Below, one piece after another: positions 58,534-64,000 of a stretch of 64,000 nt of DNA. The first letter of the stretch is position 1. Every line of letters starts with the position of its first letter. Both the position numbers and the translations under genes were made by a program. Origin of the DNA: JBAZWV01 sp964393325 (GTDB lineage: Bacteria; Patescibacteriota; Patescibacteriia; 2-12-FULL-60-25). The notes beneath the pieces were generated by a model that was given only the letters and a program-made list of their open reading frames with translations, ran no database searches and was not told where the DNA came from. The DNA lies in contig CAYMTE010000005.1 in the NCBI GenBank assembly GCA_964393325.1, forward strand, positions 1 through 64,000, written 5' to 3'.

Positions 58534-59906
58534 GCGGTATCGGGTTTGTATGTTTCAAGCGGCACGAGATTGTTGTGCCATGCCTCGATGATCGGATCGA
58601 TGGCGCGCCACATGGCGTTGACTTCACGTTTGTCGACGAACAACGTCTGATCGCCGAGAATCGCGTCGAGAAATAATTTTTCGTATTCTTCAACGTATTG
58701 CGGACGCGCTTCGCCTTCGCGAAACAGGAGATCCATCGTCCGTTTCTCCACGGTAAAATCAAGTCCGGCTTTTTTATTCCAAAGGTCAATGAAGATCCCC
58801 TCTGTCGGTTCAAGTCCGAACGTGATCGTGTTCTGTCGATGTTCGTCTGCGTCGCTCTTGTAGGGGCAGTGTGAGGGTTCTCTGAATGTGACGACGATTT
58901 CTTTGCGCGGTCTCCCCATCCGTTTTCCGCTTTCGAGCATGATCGGAACGCCCGACCAGCGCGGCGTTGTGAGCTGTGTTTCAATGTTGAAATACGTTTC
59001 CGTCATGGAGTGCGGTTGAACGCCCGGAATGGTCCGATATCCATCATACTGTGCTCGGCGCGTCGTTCGCATGATGGTGTCCGGAGATGGAATCTGAAGC
59101 GCTTCAAGAATGCTCGCGCGTTGGGCGCGGATGGCATCGGCGGCAAATTGTTCCGGATGATCCATCGTAACGAGCGCGAGCATTTGGAGAAGATGGTTTT
59201 GTCCGACGTCGCGAAGCGCGCCGAGGTTGTCATAAAATGATCCGCGCGTTTCAACGCCGAGAGATTCCCACAGGCGGATGTCGATGCGCTCGATATGCTG
59301 CGCATTCCAACTTTGTTCAAATAGACTATTGGAAAAACGGAAGCTGAGCAGATTTTGCACCATCTCTTTTCCGAGATAGTGATCGATACGATAGATTTGT
59401 GATTCGCTCCACGTTTGCTCCAGAGATGCCTCAATTGTTTCGGCGGTGGCGGCGCTGACGCCAATGGGCTTTTCGATGATCACGCGTCGGAATGCATCCC
59501 GTGACGGCTCTTGGGCTAGCCCTGCCGTGTGTAATCCGTTGCAGATCATGGTTGTGAGTTCCGGAGGGACGGCGAGATAGTACGCGTAGCCGACGGGATC
59601 ATTCCAGGCAGCGGCTCGGTTTTGCAGATGTGCTGCAAGCGCGGTGTAATCTTCCGCGTGATCAAATTGTCCTTGGTGATACGAAAACGTGGAGAGAAAA
59701 TCCGGCGAGCTTCGTTCTGCGCCTAGTATATCGCTCACATACCGCTGAAAGTCTTCGGTTGTGAGATCCTTTCGTCCGAACGCAACGATCGCAATCGAGG
59801 GCGGAAGTCTCCCCTTCGAAAAGAGATTCCACAGCGCGGGGAGAATTTTTTTTGCAACGAGATCGCCGGTCGCACCGCATAACACAAGAATCGTCGGGGT
59901 TTGCAT
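58534..59906 (-). CDS. zwf: Glucose-6-phosphate dehydrogenase (3' end missing)
   Basis: 457 codons visible. The NADP motif GATGDLVAKKILPALWNLF at the start and the substrate site YRIDHYLGKEMVQNLLSFRFSN are diagnostic. It produces 6-phosphogluconolactone and NADPH, the entry to the oxidative pentose-phosphate path; the next enzymes are not in this window. The last few residues are in the N gap. Confidence 0.95.
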
Positions 59907-59955
59907 AGGATGTGTCTATCCTACGGCGTCGGGTTGTGGTTGTCGAAGGGGCGGC

Positions 59956-59984
59956 TTGACGAGGGCGCACACGAGTGAGACCGT
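59956..59984 (+). promoter_or_regulatory. Possible promoter of the HD gene
   Basis: TTGACG (59956-59961), a 17-base spacer and GACCGT (59979-59984), a variant of the TACCGT -10 seen at lysS. Confidence 0.35.
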
Positions 59985-60024
59985 TTTTTTTGTTCGTTGT
60001 TCTTTTCTAACCCGGGAGGTTCTG

Positions 60025-61254
60025 ATGGAACGCATCGAGAACGCCATCGGTCACTCCAGCGGGGATGTGACGTACGGCGTCGTGAGCAACACGGGGTACG
60101 TGTCGGAAAAGCTTCCGTTGGCAGATGTTCAATATGTCGTTATTCCGTCGAACGGATTGTGCGCGCAGACCGTTCGCGCGTGCGGTTTGGATCGACTGCG
60201 TCATATTCGTCAGCTCGCCTACATTCATCTTCCGATTCGTCGAGTTGCGCCTTCGTTGGACTACGCGGCGCCGGTCTTTTCACACTCGCGATTCACGCAC
60301 AGCTTCGATGTCATGGCGATCGCGCGTCTCATTGGGGAGCGGATCGGACTGTCGGAGCAAGATATGACGACGCTGACCGTTGCCGCGTTAACACATGACG
60401 CGTTCACGATCGCGGGCGGCGACAGCATCAAAGATATTCATCCCGCGGAATTCGATGAAGAAGCAGCATATCCACGGCTGTTTCTTCGATCGGAATGGCC
60501 GTCATTTGAGCGGACGTTTCGTCTGGATCGAGACGAGCTCGTGAGTATCGTTCGCAACAAGGGGGTGCTTGGTCAGGTCCTTGATTGGGCGGACAAGATT
60601 GCCTATATCGCACGCGATCTGGCGGAGTATCACGAACTCCTTGCACCGACATCGCCACAGATCATCGAACGATATCCGGAGCTCTCCATAGACGCGAATC
60701 GCCCACCGTTGTGTGCGATATGGAAGTCGCTCGAACGCGTGGACGACACGATCGTCTGTCGTGATCCGGATGCGCTCGCGGAGTTCCTGCGCATTCGCGC
60801 ATGCATGTTTCATCGCATGTATCGCGGAGAACGCACGCAGTTTATGCGCGCGTTTGCGATGCATACCGTTAAAAATCTCCTTCAGTACGGTGATCTCGCC
60901 TCAAGTGAGCTCTTCGATTTGACGGACCCGGAATTGAATGTGCGCATTCTCCAGAAGACGAATGTCTTTTGTAACGGTCCGTTTACGACCAGATCGTTTG
61001 GTCAGCCGTTCGTGTACCTCTGTAACGAGATGCAGGAGGCAGAGTCGATCAAGCAACGAGAGCGTAAACATCACCCACTAGGGCGAGCGATCATTTGTCC
61101 GGATCGGGAGATCGACCCTCGTCTTGATATGCCGGTCATCGCGTCGGGTAAGGTGCAGCCGTTCGAACACGCGCGGCCGCAAGAGGCGGCACGGATACGA
61201 AGCGTGTTGCAGTACCGCGCGCCGTTCCTCATTTTCTGTCTTCGACAGTCGTAG
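60025..61254 (+). CDS. HD-domain phosphohydrolase (dNTPase-like)
   Basis: 409 aa. HD-domain metal ligands in order: His92 (HSRFTHSFDVMAIA), His124-Asp125 (ALTHDAFT) and Asp190 (LDWADKIAYIARD). The length and the FTHS/THDA pattern resemble dGTPase-like HD proteins that break down dNTPs, sometimes for antiviral defence. The ATG at 60025 follows GGGAGG by 5 bases. A single-gene unit with its own terminator and G+C-rich codons. Close to zwf but divergent from it. Confidence 0.75.
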   Translation: MERIENAIGHSSGDVTYGVVSNTGYVSEKLPLADVQYVVIPSNGLCAQTVRACGLDRLRHIRQLAYIHLPIRRVAPSLDYAAPVFSHSRFTHSFDVMAIARLIGERIGLSEQDMTTLTVAALTHDAFTIAGGDSIKDIHPAEFDEEAAYPRLFLRSEWPSFERTFRLDRDELVSIVRNKGVLGQVLDWADKIAYIARDLAEYHELLAPTSPQIIERYPELSIDANRPPLCAIWKSLERVDDTIVCRDPDALAEFLRIRACMFHRMYRGERTQFMRAFAMHTVKNLLQYGDLASSELFDLTDPELNVRILQKTNVFCNGPFTTRSFGQPFVYLCNEMQEAESIKQRERKHHPLGRAIICPDREIDPRLDMPVIASGKVQPFEHARPQEAARIRSVLQYRAPFLIFCLRQS

Positions 61255-61260
61255 GCGTCT

Positions 61261-61285
61261 TCCTCGTTTCAACGAGGATTTTTTT
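61261..61285 (+). terminator. Intrinsic terminator after the HD gene
   Basis: TCCTCGTT/AACGAGGA with a 2-base loop and seven T. Confidence 0.9.
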
Positions 61286-61289
61286 ATAT

Positions 61290-61311
61290 CAAAAAAGCCC
61301 CGATGGGGGCT
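61290..61311 (-). terminator. Intrinsic terminator after the gene at 61349
   Basis: AGCCCC/GGGGCT with a short loop and TTTTTT on the minus strand, next to the convergent terminator at 61261-61285. Confidence 0.9.
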
Positions 61312-61348
61312 GAGAGCGTATGGCTGATGCGAGGGGTTTTGTTAGCTC

Positions 61349-61906
61349 CTAGAGCTGAAGGATCTTCGCGGGCATCTCCGGACTTCGCAGCGTCTCGAGG
61401 AGCGTGGCATACGCGTTCGCGTTGTCACTGATGACGAGGATCGGACGCACGATCTTGTCGAACGTATCGCTCGACTCGTTCACCGCTTCCGCGAAGCACG
61501 TCGCCGCGTGCTTGCCGTGTTCCTCGAAGAACGCGAGGATCGTGCATCCGTGGTGAAACTTTCCCAGGTTGTAGAGCGCCGTCGGCCATCTCATGTCCGG
61601 CGCGACCTTGGGCTCATGGGCGAGCTCGTGGATGATCTGCGCGACGAGCCCGGGAGTAATCTCGGGCATGGTTCGCTGCATGACCCCCGGGGGGATGTCG
61701 CCGATGACATGCTCGAGCGCGAAGAAGATCGCGTCGTATGACGCCAGACGACCCTTCGGGATCAACGGGTGAGTCCGAAGCGGCGGCAGTCCCATCAGCT
61801 GACGGAGATCTCCGCAGAGACCCCCGAGAAACTGAGATAACCCGATGATGCGGTTGTCCCTGGTGAACGTCGTGCATCCCTCTGCAGCGTTGTAGATAAT
61901 ACTCAA
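61349..61906 (-). CDS. GC-rich orphan protein, 185 aa
   Basis: Soluble, helical, with scattered His and Cys (GKFHHGCTIL, KHAATCFAE) but no metal-binding pattern I recognise. Start: TTG at 61906, 7 bases after a perfect AAGGAGG, with a consensus promoter at 61930-61958. A typical single-gene unit of this window. No family recognised. Confidence 0.65.
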   Translation of the reverse strand: MSIIYNAAEGCTTFTRDNRIIGLSQFLGGLCGDLRQLMGLPPLRTHPLIPKGRLASYDAIFFALEHVIGDIPPGVMQRTMPEITPGLVAQIIHELAHEPKVAPDMRWPTALYNLGKFHHGCTILAFFEEHGKHAATCFAEAVNESSDTFDKIVRPILVISDNANAYATLLETLRSPEMPAKILQL

Positions 61907-61929
61907 AAGAACACCTCCTTGCGCAACCG

Positions 61930-61958
61930 AGGGTACGGGAATTTATTGGATGTGTCAA
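61930..61958 (-). promoter_or_regulatory. Promoter of the gene at 61349-61906
   Basis: TTGACA (61953-61958), a 17-base spacer and TACCCT (61930-61935). Confidence 0.75.
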
Positions 61959-61967
61959 CCCTGTGGG

Positions 61968-62360
61968 CTAGTATGTTCCGGTTCCAAGGCAGACCGAGTT
62001 GATGCAATAGCGTTTTCCGGTTTCCCCCGGACCATCGTCAAAGACATGGCCAAGGTGCGAGCCGCATGTCGCGCAGGTTACTTCGGTGCGTTTCATGCCA
62101 TGCGACAGATCCTCATGGAACTTCACCGCGCCTGGAAGCGCGTCCGTAAAACTTGGCCACCCAGAGCCAGAATTGAATTTCGTATCTTTCGCGAAGAGCT
62201 CGGCTCCGCACGCGGCGCATGCAAACATGCCTCGCTCGTTTGGTGTAATTTCTCCCCCGCTAAACGGGGCTTCCGTCCCCTTTTCTCGCAAGACGTGATA
62301 TTGCTCGGGTGTGAGTTTGTCGCGCCATTCGGCTTCCGAATGTTGCATGGGATTGGTCAT
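61968..62360 (-). CDS. msrB: Peptide-methionine (R)-S-oxide reductase
   Basis: 130 aa. Two CxxC zinc pairs (CAAC at 48-51 and CATC at 96-99), the MsrB core SGSGWPSFTDA and GSHLGHVFDDGP, and the catalytic Cys119 in RYCINSV. It repairs methionine-R-sulfoxide. The C-terminus ends VCLGTGTY rather than the usual SLxF. The ATG at 62360 was chosen on homology. Confidence 0.93.
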   Translation of the reverse strand: MTNPMQHSEAEWRDKLTPEQYHVLREKGTEAPFSGGEITPNERGMFACAACGAELFAKDTKFNSGSGWPSFTDALPGAVKFHEDLSHGMKRTEVTCATCGSHLGHVFDDGPGETGKRYCINSVCLGTGTY

Positions 62361-62367
62361 ATGCGTG

Positions 62368-63147
62368 TTATTGTTGGATGAGTTGACAGGTCGTATTGAA
62401 TTGATAGCGGAATCGGGTGTCGCGAATCCAGAAGCTGTACCCTCGCGCACCATATTCAATGGACGCGACGGCATTTTCTGGAGCTCCGTGGTCACGTGCC
62501 GATTTCCAGAGAACATCCAAGGGGCACGCGGGGGGAAGGATGGGGGTGTCTGTGCGTGTGGCGTGCGTTAGTCCGATGCGTCGCTTCATGCCCAGGTTTT
62601 TGTATTGGTATTGCGCATTGATCATGCCATTCATTCTTCGAGCTTGTGTTCGAGCGCCGGGACTTCCGACGATCACGGAAATATCCTGCCATTGCTTCCC
62701 GTCCTCCCCTGCCCCCGCGCCAATCGACGCAGGGTGTTCGCTCTGCGAAACCTCGCGGACAAACCGATAGACAACTTCAGGTCTCGGGAGTTCGGTTGGC
62801 GTCAGGTCGACGGTGCCATGCAACCCCACGAAGGTTGCTGACATGCTCACGAATTGCGCATCCGGTCCTGCGAATTCCAAAACGCGGTGCATGCTCGTAA
62901 TTGGATCGAAGGCGGTGAGTGAGCCGGGCGGTACGGCCGTCTCTTCTTGTTTGATGCCCAAGAACGCTTTGCTCGATGGGAGGAGATCGAAGTAGTTCAG
63001 CGCAAGTCCCACCCCGAGCGCTGCGAGGACGAAGAAGATGAGGCTGACGCCCAGGCAGGAGCTGAAGAACGCAACGATGCGAATCGCCGTTCCTCGTGCA
63101 ATTTTGGTTGTTTCGGATTGGGAGGTCGTTGGGTCGCTTGAGGTCAT
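62368..63147 (-). CDS. Single-pass membrane protein with C-terminal extracellular domain
   Basis: 259 aa from the ATG at 63147 (an upstream ATG at 63204 is possible). One strong membrane helix (about 25-50) follows a Ser/Thr-rich tail; the rest is extracytoplasmic with two cysteines near the end (LPPACPLDVL and TTCQLIQQ) that could pair. Family not recognised. Lies 7 bases upstream of msrB on the same strand. Confidence 0.6.
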   Translation of the reverse strand: MTSSDPTTSQSETTKIARGTAIRIVAFFSSCLGVSLIFFVLAALGVGLALNYFDLLPSSKAFLGIKQEETAVPPGSLTAFDPITSMHRVLEFAGPDAQFVSMSATFVGLHGTVDLTPTELPRPEVVYRFVREVSQSEHPASIGAGAGEDGKQWQDISVIVGSPGARTQARRMNGMINAQYQYKNLGMKRRIGLTHATRTDTPILPPACPLDVLWKSARDHGAPENAVASIEYGARGYSFWIRDTRFRYQFNTTCQLIQQ

Positions 63148-63283
63148 ACGAGTACGTACGTCTGCGCGAAGCGTAGCAGGACGAGCGTATTCTGTCAGTC
63201 TCATTGAACGCCGTCATTCTACGAGGCGTTTTGTTAGCGAGACATACGTGAGCTGCATGAGAAGTTCCGAGCTCATGCGGAAA

Positions 63284-64000
63284 TTATGAACGAAGTCCTG
63301 TTCCCTTTTTGAGGAGGTGAAGATTGATGACGCTAAGTGCGACGATCACGATCGAGAGAAAGCCGATACCGATCCAGGGATTGGTATTATTGATGCCGTA
63401 AAAACCAAATCGGAATCCATCGACCATGTAGACGATCGGGTTTGCATGCGACAATAAACGGAAAAATGCGGGGAGATTGTCGATGGAATAGAACACGCCG
63501 CCAAGATACGTGAGAGGCGTGAGGACGAACGTGGTGAATGTGCCGGCGTCGTCAAAGTTTTTTGCGTAGAGTGCGTTCAGAAAACCGCCGAGTGCAAACA
63601 CGGTTGCTGTTAAGATCGCAAAGGTAATGACGATGAGTGGATGCTGCACGACAGGACGGACGAAGATGAAAGAGATGATGTAGACGAGGATGCCCGTAAA
63701 AATCGCGCGAAAAATTCCGCCGAGGACATATCCGAACAACATCGTGCGATTCGACATTGGGGACACGAGGAGTTCGTCGATGGCGCGCATGAACTTGATG
63801 CTGAAAAACGAAAACACCACGTTTGAATACGAACTCGTAATGACGGACATCATGATGACACCGGGAACGATATATGCCATGTACGAGATACCTCGGATCG
63901 GTGCGATCTGTGACCCAATGAACGTGCCGAACACGACAAAGTACAGCGTCTGCGTAATGACGGGTGGAAGATAGGTTTGTTTCCAGATACGGAATTGCCG
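63284..64000 (-). CDS. ABC-2-type transporter permease (5' end outside window)
   Basis: 239 codons visible; the frame stays open to the window edge. Six hydrophobic segments, with ISYMAYIVPGVIMMSVITSSYSNVVFS and FMRAIDELLVSPMSNRTMLFGYV, and the TPLTYLGGVFYSIDNLPAFF pattern of ABC-2 permeases such as NodJ/DrrB/wzm-like proteins. It exports drugs, polysaccharide or lipids together with an ATPase that should lie further upstream. Confidence 0.85.
   Translation of the reverse strand, partial: RQFRIWKQTYLPPVITQTLYFVVFGTFIGSQIAPIRGISYMAYIVPGVIMMSVITSSYSNVVFSFFSIKFMRAIDELLVSPMSNRTMLFGYVLGGIFRAIFTGILVYIISFIFVRPVVQHPLIVITFAILTATVFALGGFLNALYAKNFDDAGTFTTFVLTPLTYLGGVFYSIDNLPAFFRLLSHANPIVYMVDGFRFGFYGINNTNPWIGIGFLSIVIVALSVINLHLLKKGTGLRS

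Noticed and set aside
1..64000. CRISPR arrays, tRNA/rRNA genes, insertion sequences, phage or toxin-antitoxin genes
   Set aside because: Looked for; no repeat-spacer pattern, tRNA-like cloverleaf, transposase or phage protein was found by eye.
1..64000. Recoded UGA (Gracilibacteria/Absconditabacteria code)
   Set aside because: Full-length housekeeping proteins are obtained with UGA as stop, and several genes end in TGA.

Overview
The window looks like one scaffold from a metagenome-assembled bacterial genome: three runs of exactly 100 N (39027-39126, 43437-43536, 58434-58533) interrupt genes. I infer a member of the Candidate Phyla Radiation / Patescibacteria, possibly Uhrbacteria-like. The reasons are tightly packed genes with 4-28 base overlaps, several small multi-membrane proteins of unknown function next to housekeeping genes, short or diverged versions of standard enzymes, and many tiny lipoproteins. 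UGA is used only as a stop, which argues against Gracilibacteria and Absconditabacteria. I saw no rRNA, tRNA, CRISPR array, insertion sequence or phage gene.

Layout. 1-11.2 kb (minus strand) is an envelope-sugar region. A GDP-mannose branch (a DegT-family dehydratase-like enzyme, gmd, a short-chain reductase/epimerase, a polyprenyl-phosphate-mannose-synthase-like enzyme and a GT39-like membrane transferase) is followed upstream by uppP, a GT28-like transferase and two lipoproteins. 11.3-31.2 kb (plus strand) is mainly housekeeping: tgt, two proteins with beta-carbonic-anhydrase-like metal motifs, a UvrD-type helicase-nuclease, a DUF721/DciA-like protein, mreB-mreC-mreD-mrdA, greA, then lysS, a nucleotidyltransferase, rdgB, serS, alr and an FtsQ-like protein. 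31.2-39.6 kb is accessory: a GC-rich orphan gene with a structured leader, a four-gene operon built around a small J-domain protein, an inactivated NlpC/P60-like protein, and a two-heme-motif lipoprotein resembling myxobacterial proteins. 39.7-51.4 kb has a DUF218 protein, rmuC, a DedA protein, the ribonucleotide reductase genes nrdB-nrdA (with an unusual NrdB and NrdR-type operators) and typA. 51.4-64 kb has a glycoside hydrolase, an EamA transporter, a beta-CASP nuclease, an L,D-transpeptidase, an MGMT-type protein, zwf, an HD hydrolase, msrB, an ABC-2 permease and several orphans.

Two classes of gene start are visible. Housekeeping genes almost all lack a Shine-Dalgarno sequence, and several have a -10 box only 5-9 bases before the ATG, as expected for leaderless mRNAs. 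About nineteen mostly GC-rich genes of unknown or accessory function have a strong Shine-Dalgarno; many of these are single-gene units with their own TTGACA-N17-TAnnnT promoter and an intrinsic terminator. This split is the main genome-scale pattern in the window.

The most unusual single items are: a class I NrdB carrying an N-terminal ATP-cone and a domain normally found at the C-terminus of class II NrdJ; a tRNA-guanine transglycosylase with its zinc site erased; the adjacent carbonic-anhydrase-like pair; the J-domain operon; the cytochrome-like lipoprotein; and a terminator-like hairpin in the greA leader.
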